Assembly (NCBI GenBank): GCA_965262315.1
Contig: CBDHFJ010000111.1
Location: forward strand, 1-59,364
From: JBCCFK01 sp965262315
Lineage (GTDB): Bacteria; Actinomycetota; Acidimicrobiia; Acidimicrobiales; UBA8592
Length of the DNA: 59,364 bases
Direction: 5' to 3'
In this document: positions 1-8,715 of the stretch, piece after piece
Layout of the letters: the number at the start of each line of letters is the position of its first letter
Position numbering within the stretch: the stretch's first letter is position 1
Notes under the pieces: generated by a model
What the model saw: only the letters and a program-made list of their open reading frames with translations
Databases searched by the model: none
Told to the model about the DNA's origin: nothing
Translations under genes and position numbers: made by a program

Positions 1-835
1 CGTCGAGACCGAGAGGCAGCAGGACGACCAACGCCACCGTCAGCGACACGGGCCACCACCGGCCGAGCGTACGGATGGAGGGTTCACCGCCGATTCCCGG
101 ACGCCCCCAGAGCATGGCCCCGAACGCGAAGAACGCGGCGTAGTACACCAGCAAGGGCCAGGGGGGTTTGAACCCGAGCGACGTCACCGGCCCGAACTCC
201 AACCCGCTCTTCTCCGCCATCGCCACGTCGGCGAGATACGACAAAGGAATGAGCAACACCAGCGCAGCTCCTCCCCAACGATCGACGACCGACGCTGCGG
301 CCCGAGACCGGTCGACCATCGCAGCAATCGAGGCGAAGCCAGCCACGAACAGCACGAGGAACCACAGGAACCAGAGGTGCTGCAGGTTGCCGAAGCCGAC
401 CGCCCTCGCGTCGTGGTCATCGATCGTGTAGGCGACCACGGCACTCGTGATCGGGATGATGGTCAGGAGCGCCAGCGCTAGCGGCAGTGCAACCCGCAGC
501 GCCCGCTGTCGGACGAGCCATCGCAGTCCCCGGCGACGCCAGACCATGGCGGAGAAGAACCCCGACAACAGGAAGAACAGCGGCATCCGGAAACCGTGGA
601 CGGCGTGCAGGAACTCGTCGAACCAGTTGTCGGCGCTGGAGGTGGCGTCCTGGACGCCACCTCCGTCGGGGAAGAAGGCGGTCGATGCGTGGAGCGCGAT
701 GCCGAGGACCATGGCGAAGCCGCGCAAGGCGTCGAGATCGTGGAATCGCTGCCCGGCACGGGGCGTCGCCGGCTCGGGTTCGTCGCTGCTGCTCGGCGTC
801 CTCGAAACTGCGGAGGTAGTCGTGGTCGGCCTCAC
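1..835 (-). CDS. Membrane acyltransferase family 3 (OafA/MdoC-like), C-terminus cut by window edge
   Basis: The reverse strand is open from a GTG at 835 to position 1, so the gene runs off the window. After a Thr/Ser-rich leader of about 25 residues it reads RFHDLDALRGFAMVLGIALH, the typical opening of acyltransferase-3 proteins (D-x-LRG). Several hydrophobic helices follow, including HLWFLWFLVLFVAGFASIAA. This family moves acyl groups onto extracytoplasmic glycans or lipids at the membrane. The closest sub-family is probably the glucan-biosynthesis C type. The start is uncertain because the frame stays open upstream and no clear ribosome binding site is visible. The substrate is unknown. Confidence 0.8.
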   Translation of the reverse strand, partial: MRPTTTTSAVSRTPSSSDEPEPATPRAGQRFHDLDALRGFAMVLGIALHASTAFFPDGGGVQDATSSADNWFDEFLHAVHGFRMPLFFLLSGFFSAMVWRRRGLRWLVRQRALRVALPLALALLTIIPITSAVVAYTIDDHDARAVGFGNLQHLWFLWFLVLFVAGFASIAAMVDRSRAAASVVDRWGGAALVLLIPLSYLADVAMAEKSGLEFGPVTSLGFKPPWPLLVYYAAFFAFGAMLWGRPGIGGEPSIRTLGRWWPVSLTVALVVLLPLGLD

Positions 836-1353
836 TCTGGGAAGGGGCCGGTGCCGGCCCGGAACGGAGAAGATCGCCCGGGTTTCACGAGACCACCGCC
901 CTGGTGGTGGCCCACCGAGCGTTCGCGCAGCGTAACGGATCGCCAGGTGCGTGGCTCATAGCAAAAACTGATGCCTGAGCGCTCGGCCACAGCGTCGTTC
1001 GAACACGACGCCCGCCTCCCACTCGACCGGTGAAGGACGCTGCCGAAAGAGATGCACGGGCGAGGGTCCAAGGAGCTGGGAGCCGAGCGGGCCAGGGGGC
1101 CGGGGCCGGGGCCGTCGGGGGCCAAGCGGGCCAGGGGGCCAGGGGGCCAGGGGCCGGGGGCCGGGGGGCCGGGGGGCCGGGGGGCCGGGGGGCCAGAGGG
1201 CCAAGCGGGCCAGGGGCCGGGGGGGCCAGGGGCCAAGCGGGCCAGGGGCCGGGGGGGGCCAGGGGCCGGGGGGCCGTCGGGGGCCAGGATGCCAAGGGCC
1301 TGCGTGGCCCGAACGCCCGGCCCGGAGGGCGAAAGACGCGGGCCAGACGCACG
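836..1353. other. Gene-free stretch holding the G-rich repeat
   Basis: No credible gene lies between the acyltransferase start and the hairpin next to the tRNA. Open frames here are low-complexity Pro/Gly/Ala/Arg translations of the repeat. It presumably holds the acyltransferase promoter, but no confident -10/-35 pair can be assigned. Confidence 0.6.
1074..1288. repeat. Degenerate G/C-rich repeat, G-quadruplex-prone
   Basis: About 215 bp almost entirely of GGCC steps separated by runs of 3-8 G on the plus strand. A recurring word, GGCCAAGCGGGCCAGGGG, occurs near 1120, 1199 and 1231. The middle (about 1150-1195) is a regular run of GGGGGGCC units. The many G-runs allow quadruplex formation on the plus strand. 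Copy number could be collapsed or wrong in the assembly. Confidence 0.85.
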
Positions 1354-1379
1354 AGCAAGCCTGCGAGTGCAGGCTTGCT
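1354..1379 (-). terminator. Perfect hairpin after the tRNA gene
   Basis: An 11-bp perfect inverted repeat (AGCAAGCCTGC, loop GAGT, GCAGGCTTGCT) starts 6 nt past the 3' end of the reverse-strand tRNA. No U-tract follows, which is common for high-GC actinobacterial terminators. The position makes tRNA transcript termination the likely role. Confidence 0.65.
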
Positions 1380-1383
1380 ACGC

Positions 1384-1458
<75 letters not shown>

Positions 1459-1506
1459 GAAGGGAGTGCCACTGTACCAGCGGTGTGCTGGAGTGTGACA
1501 GGGGGT

Positions 1507-2082
1507 TCAGCGCCAGCGGCCGTCGGTGCCGGTGGCCTGAAGGGCCCGGTCCCGAGGTGCGGCGAGGACCGGCAGGCTCTTGGTGCGATCGAGCTCGATG
1601 GCCCGCTGGTACTGCACGAGCATCATGACGAAGCCCAGCAGGAGGGCGTCGGCGATCAGGTGCACGATGATCATGGCGGCGCCGCCGACGGTGAACACGC
1701 CGATGAGCGTGATCGCGGCCAGGCCGGCGAGACCGACGAGCACGTTGCGACGCCGGAGGCGCGCCTGCTCGCTGGTCACCGACCGAGCAGGGCCACTCCC
1801 GGGCTGGGCGGCCACGGCCGGAGCGGTCAGCGAGTGACCGGGAGGGCCGGCCGGCGTCCGGGGCCGGAGCTCGGTGACGCCCGAGCCCAGCGAACCGCCG
1901 ACGGCCCGCAGAGGGGCGACGGTGGCCGGGGGACGGCGGGTCTGGGCGACGTCGAACGTGCCGAGTCGCCGGGCGGCGGTCCCGACCGAGAGGTTCAGTG
2001 CGGGCATCCGGGTGCGCAGCCAGTAGATCCCGACTGCGGCCCAGACGATTGCGAGAAAGACGAGGAGCACCATCGTTTCCAT
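1507..2082 (-). CDS. Small membrane protein of unknown function, three predicted helices
   Basis: 191 residues, not recognised. Residues 4-24 form a hydrophobic N-terminal helix ending in WLRTR. A Pro/Arg-rich soluble stretch of about 80 residues follows, then two closely spaced helices (about 113-160) containing GLAGLAAITLIGVFTVGG. It ends in a basic, Arg-rich tail. The layout suggests a cytoplasmic linker between a single anchor and a helical hairpin. It sits upstream of the tRNA on the same strand, separated by 48 bp. No motif points to enzymatic activity. Confidence 0.7.
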   Translation of the reverse strand: METMVLLVFLAIVWAAVGIYWLRTRMPALNLSVGTAARRLGTFDVAQTRRPPATVAPLRAVGGSLGSGVTELRPRTPAGPPGHSLTAPAVAAQPGSGPARSVTSEQARLRRRNVLVGLAGLAAITLIGVFTVGGAAMIIVHLIADALLLGFVMMLVQYQRAIELDRTKSLPVLAAPRDRALQATGTDGRWR

Positions 2083-2269
2083 GGGTCGACCTGCTTTACC
2101 TCGAAAATGCTCTCATCCCGCGCGCGGCAAGTGGCGGATACGCGACGAGATGATGACGGACAGTTGACGAACATTGCGGTTCTACTACCGGATGGCGGTG
2201 ATTTCCAACCGGGTCGGGAACCAGCAGCGAACGAGCCTAGGCCGCGCGACCCGGCCTCACCAGTCGGCA

Positions 2270-2304
2270 GCGCGCTGCGCGCGATCGAATCGCGCGGAGC
2301 GCGC
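2270..2304. terminator. Strong GC hairpin downstream of moaC
   Basis: Fifteen-base arms GCGCGCTGCGCGCGA and TCGCGCGGAGCGCGC pair with one mismatch around the loop TCGAA. The hairpin ends 20 bp past the moaC stop on the reverse strand and lacks a U-run. It is likely a transcription end for the moaA-moaC unit. Confidence 0.5.
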
Positions 2305-2324
2305 GAACCCAGTCGGCATCGGCC

Positions 2325-2831
2325 TCAGAGATCGTGACTGGTGGGCTCGGCCTCGGGCTCTCGGCGGTACGTGCCCGACCGTCCGCCCGTCTTCTCCCAG
2401 AGCGCGATGTCGCCGATGACCATGCCCTTGTCGCGGCTCTTGCACATGTCGTAGACGGTCAACGCCGCCACCGAACACGCGGTCAGCGCCTCCATCTCCA
2501 CCCCGGTGCGGTCGTAGGTCTCGACCTCGGCCTCGACCTCGATGTAGGTCTCCTCCAGCCGGAAGTTCACCAACACCGCGCCGACGAGCAACGGATGGCA
2601 GAGCGGAATGAGTTCCGGGGTGCGCTTGGCCGCCTGGATGCCCGCGACCCGAGCGACCGCGAGGACGTCTCCCTTGCCGATGGCGCCGCGGGCGATCGCC
2701 GATGCCGTGTCCGAGGTCATGTGGACCTTGGCCCGGGCGATGGCGCGGCGATGGCTCGGGTCCTTGGGCGTCACGTCGACCATGCGTGCCCGCCCCAGCG
2801 GATCGAGATGCGTGAACCCCTGATCAGACAT
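2325..2831 (-). CDS. moaC: Cyclic pyranopterin monophosphate synthase MoaC
   Basis: 168 residues. MoaC converts 3',8-cyclo-7,8-dihydro-GTP to cyclic pyranopterin monophosphate, the second half of the first step of molybdenum cofactor synthesis in the cytosol. It begins MSDQGFTHLDPLGRARMVDV and carries the family signatures LIPLCHPL and VEMEALTACSVAALTVYDMCK, with conserved KGMVIGDI near the end. The start at 2831 is preferred because upstream residues (to 2900) do not resemble MoaC. moaA lies 99 bp upstream on the same strand and supplies its substrate. Confidence 0.95.
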   Translation of the reverse strand: MSDQGFTHLDPLGRARMVDVTPKDPSHRRAIARAKVHMTSDTASAIARGAIGKGDVLAVARVAGIQAAKRTPELIPLCHPLLVGAVLVNFRLEETYIEVEAEVETYDRTGVEMEALTACSVAALTVYDMCKSRDKGMVIGDIALWEKTGGRSGTYRREPEAEPTSHDL

Positions 2832-2930
2832 GGCCGAAACCCTACCGGCCGTTTGCCGAGCTGCTGAACCGCAGCGGGGCCGGGCCCACCACGCGCTCAC
2901 CTCGTCCGAGAACCTCTGGTTCTCGGACGG

Positions 2931-3914
<984 letters not shown>

Positions 3915-3995
3915 GATCGTCTCAGCTTACCGATGATGAGTGACGCCCAGCCAGGGGACGCCGGTCACCACCCGCTTCATGCCACACTGGCGCCG

Positions 3996-4787
3996 ATGAC
4001 GATCCGGTTGGTCGCCAGCGATCTCGACGGCACGTTGCTCGGTCCGGACCACGTCGTCCACGACCGCACGGTCGAGGTGGTGAACGCGCTCGGTGCGGCC
4101 GGCGTGATCGTGGCTGCCGTCACCGGGCGCTCCTGGTTCACGGGCCTCGACGTCGCCACCTCCACCGGGACCCGGCTGGACTACTTCGTCGGCGCCAACG
4201 GCGGCCACCGCATCAACGTCGACACCGACGAGATGGAAGAGCGCCTCGTGTTCGACGCCGAGGAGGCCGCGACCGCCGTCGCGGCACTCCAGGACCGCTT
4301 CCCCGACCTCGGCCTGGTGACCGAACACCAGACCGGCCAGTGGCACAACCCGCAGATGCTCGAACAGCTCCCCACCTCGGTCGAGGGCACACCTCGCCGG
4401 AACTCGGCCACGTTCCGTCCCGACGACATCGGCAAGATCATGATGTTGCGCCCCGACGTCGCGGCACAGGAACTGATCGACCAGGCACGGTCGCTCGTGC
4501 CCGCGTCCATGAACGTCACCACCTCCGGCTTCCGGTTCGCGGAGATCACACCGGCGGGCGCCGACAAGGGCTCGGCCCTCGCCCGCTTGTGCACTCGACT
4601 GGGCATCGACCGGTCCGAGGTCATCGCGTTCGGCGACAACCACAACGACCTCACCATGCTGGAGTGGGCGGGCCGCGGGGTGGCAATGGGCAACGCCGAA
4701 GACGCCGTCAAGGCAGTCGCCGACGAGGTCACCGCACCGAACGCCGACCATGGCGTCGCTCAGGTGCTCGAGACGCTGCTCTCCTGA
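3996..4787 (+). CDS. Cof-type HAD-superfamily phosphatase
   Basis: 263 residues starting MTIRLVASDLDGTLLG. The nucleophile and acid/base pair are D9 and D11 in motif I, and motif IV is FGDNHNDLTMLEWAG with GVAMGNA following. The middle C2-type cap (about 80-190) places it with Cof/YbiV phosphatases, which act on sugar phosphates or cofactors. Substrate cannot be inferred. The neighbouring genes moaA and moeA run on the opposite strand, so it is transcribed alone. Confidence 0.9.
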   Translation: MTIRLVASDLDGTLLGPDHVVHDRTVEVVNALGAAGVIVAAVTGRSWFTGLDVATSTGTRLDYFVGANGGHRINVDTDEMEERLVFDAEEAATAVAALQDRFPDLGLVTEHQTGQWHNPQMLEQLPTSVEGTPRRNSATFRPDDIGKIMMLRPDVAAQELIDQARSLVPASMNVTTSGFRFAEITPAGADKGSALARLCTRLGIDRSEVIAFGDNHNDLTMLEWAGRGVAMGNAEDAVKAVADEVTAPNADHGVAQVLETLLS

Positions 4788-4798
4788 ACCCGGTCGAG

Positions 4799-4912
4799 CT
4801 CGGCTCACCCGGAAGCTCGGGGCGTGCTCGGCGCTCTGGAAGCCCGGGGCCGGGGTGTACTCAGTTCGCCCAGAAGCCCGGAGTCGGGTGCGTGCTCAGT
4901 TGACCCAGAAGA
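4799..4912. repeat. Four degenerate ~34-bp direct repeats overlapping the moeA 3' end
   Basis: Read on the reverse strand, units begin CTTCTGGGTCAACTGAGCAC, CTTCTGGGCGAACTGAGTAC, CTTCCAGAGCGCCGAGCACG and CTTCCGGGTGAGCCGAG. The first unit is the last codons and stop of moeA, so the intergenic copies look like decayed duplications of the gene's own tail. They fill the 108-bp gap between two convergent genes. Confidence 0.65.
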
Positions 4913-6110
4913 ACGACATGGGGTCACCCTGGGCGAACCCGTCACCATCGGGCACCACCGCGAGCGCGTCCGCGCCTGCCATGGCCGTCAGCTGGTGCGA
5001 CCCCTGGCCGCCGGCCGACACCACCGCGTACTCCCCCGCCGATGCTTCGATCCGGGCGCGCACGAAGTGGGTCTTGCCGTCGGGGCCGCGACGCCAGTCC
5101 TGCCCGGCCACGCCGTCGACCCTGGGTCGGTGGAGCCGGGTGTGGCCCATCATCGACCGGAGACCGGGCCGAGCGAACAGCTCGTAGCTCACCATCGAGC
5201 TCACCGGATTGCCGGGCAGTCCGAACACTGGCGTGTCACCGAGCAGACCGAACGCAAGTGGCTTCGCAGGCTTGATCGCGACCTGCATCCAGCGCATGTC
5301 GGCGATGCGGCTCAAGACGGCCTTGACGTAGTCGTAGTCGCCCATCGAGACACCGCCACTGGTCAACAACGCGTCGCACTCGGCGGCGCCGGAGCGCACG
5401 GCGGCCTCGATCAGGGCCTCGTCGTCGGCGATGATGCCGAGGTCGACCGCCTCGAACCCGTCGCGCTCGGCCAAGGCGATCAGGGTGTGGCGGTTGGCGT
5501 CGCGGATCTGGCCCTGCTGGAGCGGCTGGGGTCCTTCGATCAGCTCGTCGCCGGTGGAGAACACGCCCACTCGGGGGCGCTTGCGGACGCTGACCTCGTA
5601 GCGCCCGATGCTGGCGAGCACGCCGAGGTGCCCGGGCGTGAGCTCGGCACCCGCAGCGAAGACGGCATCGCCGGGCTCGAGATCCTCGCCGGCGTGGCGG
5701 ACCGCGTTGCCGTGGTCGACCGCTCTGTCGATCGTGACCTGCTCGCCGTCGACCGCGGTCCACTCCACCATGGCGACGGCGTCGGCGCCGTCGGGCAGGG
5801 GCGCACCCGTCATGATCCGGATCGCCTGGCCGGGCTCGACGGGAACGGTCGGTGCCGCCCCGGCAGGGATGGTGTCGACCACGGTCAGCGTGACCGAGGA
5901 ACCATCGCCCTCGGTGCCGGCCACCGCGGTGTCGGCGGCGCGCACGGCGAACCCGTCGACCGCGGTGTTGGCGAACGGCGGGATCTGTTCGGGGGACGTG
6001 ACGCCCTCGGCCGTCACCAGGCCATGGGCTTCGCGGAGCGCAACCGACACGACCGGCAGTGGCGGACACCGGTCGATCACGTGGGCCTGGGCTTCGTCGA
6101 GGGGGATCAT
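4896..6110 (-). CDS. moeA: Molybdopterin molybdenumtransferase MoeA
   Basis: 404 residues. MoeA inserts molybdate into adenylylated molybdopterin, the last general step of Moco synthesis. Family signatures are PPFANTAVDGFAVRAAD near residue 45, the MogA-like domain motif TSGGVSMGDYDYVK, and GLPGNPVSSMVSYELF. The C-terminal beta-barrel domain IV is present. An ATG start at 6110 gives MIPLDEAQAHV, matching the usual family N-terminus. It is separate from moaAC, with the HAD gene between them on the other strand. Confidence 0.95.
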   Translation of the reverse strand: MIPLDEAQAHVIDRCPPLPVVSVALREAHGLVTAEGVTSPEQIPPFANTAVDGFAVRAADTAVAGTEGDGSSVTLTVVDTIPAGAAPTVPVEPGQAIRIMTGAPLPDGADAVAMVEWTAVDGEQVTIDRAVDHGNAVRHAGEDLEPGDAVFAAGAELTPGHLGVLASIGRYEVSVRKRPRVGVFSTGDELIEGPQPLQQGQIRDANRHTLIALAERDGFEAVDLGIIADDEALIEAAVRSGAAECDALLTSGGVSMGDYDYVKAVLSRIADMRWMQVAIKPAKPLAFGLLGDTPVFGLPGNPVSSMVSYELFARPGLRSMMGHTRLHRPRVDGVAGQDWRRGPDGKTHFVRARIEASAGEYAVVSAGGQGSHQLTAMAGADALAVVPDGDGFAQGDPMSFFWVN

Positions 6111-6198
6111 GGCCCGAGCCTACGCGGCCTCCTCCACGTTGTCGGCGCTGGTCCACGGGTTCGGTCCCGAACCGACCAGGGTTCTACGATGCGGCCCT

Positions 6199-6780
6199 GT
6201 GGATGTGTGGTGGTGGCTGCTCGTATCGGGCGCCTATCTCCTCGGAGGCTTCCCGACAGCCCACCTGATCGGGCGGCTCACGGGCAACGACCCGAGCCGT
6301 GAAGGCTCGGGCAACCCCGGCGCGTCCAACATGTACCGGGTCGCGGGCAGGCGCGCCGGCGTCGCCGTCCTGATCGGCGATGTCCTCAAAGGGCTCGTCC
6401 CCACCGTGATCGGCTTCGCCGTCGACGGTCGCCCGTTGGCCACGGCCTGCGGTCTGGCCGCCATGACGGGACACGTCTTCCCCCTCGGCCGTGGCTTCCG
6501 TGGAGGCAAGGGCGTTTCCACGCTGGGTGGGATGTCCATCTTCCTGCACCCCTTCGTGAGCGCGGGGGTGGTGGCGATCTGGGCGCTGGTGATGCGACGG
6601 TTCCGGGTGGCGTCGATCGGCTCGATGGTCATGGCCGTGCTGTTGCCCGTGGGTGTCGCCTTCCGGGGTCGGGCGGCATGGGAGATCGCTGCCGCGGCAG
6701 CCGCAGCCGCGCTGATCATCGTGCGCCACTGGTCCAACATCATGCGCCTCGTGCGGAACGAGGAGCGGGCGCTCTCGTGA
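6199..6780 (+). CDS. plsY: Glycerol-3-phosphate acyltransferase PlsY
   Basis: 193 residues. PlsY transfers acyl from acyl-phosphate to glycerol-3-phosphate, starting membrane phospholipid synthesis. The GTG at 6199 gives MDVWWWLLVSGAYLLGGFPT, which matches the first helix. Motif 1 is GSGNPGASNMYRVAG, motif 2 VFPLGRGFRGGKGVST (GGKGV) and the third conserved Gly/His stretch is AAMTGHVFPLG. Five or so hydrophobic segments are visible, as expected. It faces away from moeA across 88 bp. Confidence 0.93.
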   Translation: MDVWWWLLVSGAYLLGGFPTAHLIGRLTGNDPSREGSGNPGASNMYRVAGRRAGVAVLIGDVLKGLVPTVIGFAVDGRPLATACGLAAMTGHVFPLGRGFRGGKGVSTLGGMSIFLHPFVSAGVVAIWALVMRRFRVASIGSMVMAVLLPVGVAFRGRAAWEIAAAAAAAALIIVRHWSNIMRLVRNEERALS

Positions 6781-6836
6781 GTCGTCGACGCCGGCCGGTG
6801 TGACCGCGTCGCCGGTGCCGATATCCTCTCCCGGCG

Positions 6837-7181
6837 ATGCCGACGTACGACTACCAGTGCAGCACCTGCGGCGTGCACTTCGAGCTGTCCCAGTCGTTCA
6901 GCGAGGACACGCTGAAGAAGTGCCCCACCAAGAAGTCGGGCAACAGCCCCGAGGGCTGCACGTCACCCGGCCGCGGCAAGGTCGGCAAGGTCTTCTCGGC
7001 GCCCGGGATCTCGTTCAAGGGGTCCGGGTTCTACAAGAACGACAGCCGTTCCGGATCGTCCGGTGGTTCCAGCTCGTCGGACGGTGACTCGTCCAGCTCG
7101 TCGAGTTCGTCGAGTTCCGGCGACTCCAGCTCCTCGTCGACATCGGAGTCGACGTCGAGCACCTCGTCCACCTCGGACTGA
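6837..7181 (+). CDS. FmdB-type zinc ribbon protein with Ser-rich tail
   Basis: 114 residues. The N-terminus MPTYDYQCSTCGVHFELSQS is a classic FmdB/putative regulatory zinc ribbon start (C8, C11). The second metal pair is unusual: C29 and C41 are eleven residues apart rather than the usual CPxC. After GKVFSAPGISFKGSGFY, typical of the family, the last 45 residues are almost only Ser, Asp, Gly, Thr and Glu and should be disordered. Function of the family is not settled. It precedes the SAF-domain gene by 69 bp on the same strand. Confidence 0.88.
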   Translation: MPTYDYQCSTCGVHFELSQSFSEDTLKKCPTKKSGNSPEGCTSPGRGKVGKVFSAPGISFKGSGFYKNDSRSGSSGGSSSSDGDSSSSSSSSSSGDSSSSSTSESTSSTSSTSD

Positions 7182-7250
7182 TCGCGCTCCCGCCCTCGCC
7201 TCCCCCGGCACCACGACCGCCTTCGCGCGGCCGGACTCCGAGGAGGACAC

Positions 7251-7883
7251 GTGTCCGCGGACCCGCACAACGACCGTCTCGAACGAACCCACGAACCACC
7301 TGGGTGGTCGCCATCGCCGCTCCGGCGGCTGGTGCGCCACCGGGGCGCATACTGGACCATCTCCCTGGTCCTGGCGGGTCTGGCCGCCCTCGGCGTCCAC
7401 GGCGTCACGGCTGACGCGCGCAAGACGCTCGATCGGCTCGGTCCCACCAGCGTGGTGCTCGTCGCGCACGGGCCGATCGAGCCGGGCGACGTCCTGGCCG
7501 ATGCCACCATCGAGCGCGAGGTCCCGGTGGGTCTGCTCCCCGAGGGTGCGCTGGACAGGCTCCCGCCCGAGGCGGTGGCGGCCCGGACGATCCCGGCAGG
7601 CGCGGTGCTCACCGGCCACGACGTGTCGACCGAGGCCGGTCCGTCGTCGACCGAGGCCGCGATCGCCGTGCCCCTCTCGTCGTCGACCCCGCCGACCGCG
7701 CCCGGTGCCCGCGTGGTGCTGATTCTCGCCGGTGACGCCTTCGCCGGCATCGATCCCCGGCTCGTGGACGGCCGGGTGTTGCACCTCGGCGACGACCGGA
7801 TCACGGTCGCCGTGGCCAGAGCCGACCTGGCCGACACCGCGGCGGCGTTGCGACTGGGTCTGCTGACCCTGGCCGCGGCCTGA
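7251..7883 (+). CDS. SAF-domain membrane protein, CpaB-like
   Basis: 210 residues. A cytoplasmic leader is followed by one helix (about 35-52, YWTISLVLAGLAALGVHGV) and an SAF-like region with the repeated pattern IEPGDVLADATIEREVPVGLLPEGAL and RTIPAGAVLTGHDV. These patterns match CpaB/RcpC proteins that assemble Flp/Tad pili. No other pilus gene is visible, so the role is uncertain and a divergent secreted SAF protein is possible. Its stop abuts that of convergent uppP within TGATCA. Confidence 0.75.
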   Translation: MSADPHNDRLERTHEPPGWSPSPLRRLVRHRGAYWTISLVLAGLAALGVHGVTADARKTLDRLGPTSVVLVAHGPIEPGDVLADATIEREVPVGLLPEGALDRLPPEAVAARTIPAGAVLTGHDVSTEAGPSSTEAAIAVPLSSSTPPTAPGARVVLILAGDAFAGIDPRLVDGRVLHLGDDRITVAVARADLADTAAALRLGLLTLAAA

Positions 7884-8714
7884 TCAGCGCCAACCGCTGG
7901 CCAGGATGCCGAAGACGGTGAGTCCCACCACGACGCGGTACACCACGAACGGCGAGAAGTCCCGGCTCCGCACGAAGGCCAGGAGTCCCCACACCGCCAG
8001 CCAGCCCGTCACCGCCGAGCTGGCCATGCCCCACAGGAAGGGCGCCCGGAAGTCCGCGGGGATGCCGCTGAAGCCGCCGATGTCGACGAACGAATAGAAG
8101 CCCGCGGCGGCGATGATCGGGATGCTCATGAGGAACACGAGTCGCGCGGCGTCGGAGCGGTCGAACCCGACCCAGCGGGCGGCGGTGACGGTCACACCGG
8201 ACCGGGAGACGCCGGGTTGCAGCGCGCACGCCTGGGCGAAGCCCAGGATCGCGGTGTCTCGCCAGGTGACCGACTCGAACTCCCGGTCGCCGCCGATGCG
8301 GTCCGCGTAGAGCAGCAACAGCCCGAACAGGATCAGCGTCGTCGCGGTCAGCCAGATGTCGTCGTCGAGCGCGTCGCGGACGCTCGAGCCCAGGACACCG
8401 ATGAGGCCTGCGGGGACCATGGTGGCGATCAACATCCACGCGATCCGTCCATCGGGGGTCGGTTCGCGGCGGACCGCCATCGTCACCCCGGCCGCCGTGA
8501 ACCGCACGACGTCGCGCCACAGATACGCGATCGCACCCACGAGGGTGCCCAGGTGAACCGCCACGTCGAAGGCGGTCTCCAGATCCTGGTTGCCCTCGAA
8601 GTCGTTCCAGTCGAACAACCAGGGCACGAGCTGGAGATGGCCCGACGACGAGACCGGCAGGAACTCGGTGAGCCCCTGCACGACACCGAGGACGATGGCG
8701 TGGAGCGTGTCCAC
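7884..8714 (-). CDS. uppP: Undecaprenyl-diphosphatase UppP
   Basis: 276 residues, polytopic membrane enzyme that dephosphorylates undecaprenyl pyrophosphate so the lipid carrier of peptidoglycan synthesis can be reused; it also gives bacitracin tolerance. The signature GLTEFLPVSSSGHLQL includes catalytic E17 and the second motif is QPGVSRSGVT. Start is GTG at 8714, one base from the stop of the upstream pmbA-like gene, so it is the last gene of the tldD-pmbA-pmbA-uppP unit. Confidence 0.95.
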   Translation of the reverse strand: MDTLHAIVLGVVQGLTEFLPVSSSGHLQLVPWLFDWNDFEGNQDLETAFDVAVHLGTLVGAIAYLWRDVVRFTAAGVTMAVRREPTPDGRIAWMLIATMVPAGLIGVLGSSVRDALDDDIWLTATTLILFGLLLLYADRIGGDREFESVTWRDTAILGFAQACALQPGVSRSGVTVTAARWVGFDRSDAARLVFLMSIPIIAAAGFYSFVDIGGFSGIPADFRAPFLWGMASSAVTGWLAVWGLLAFVRSRDFSPFVVYRVVVGLTVFGILASGWR

Positions 8715-8715
8715 C

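Noticed and set aside
885..1358. Collagen-like Pro/Gly/Arg open frame on the reverse strand
   Set aside because: It is a translation of the GGCC repeat, with low complexity in all frames and no start signal or homologous pattern.
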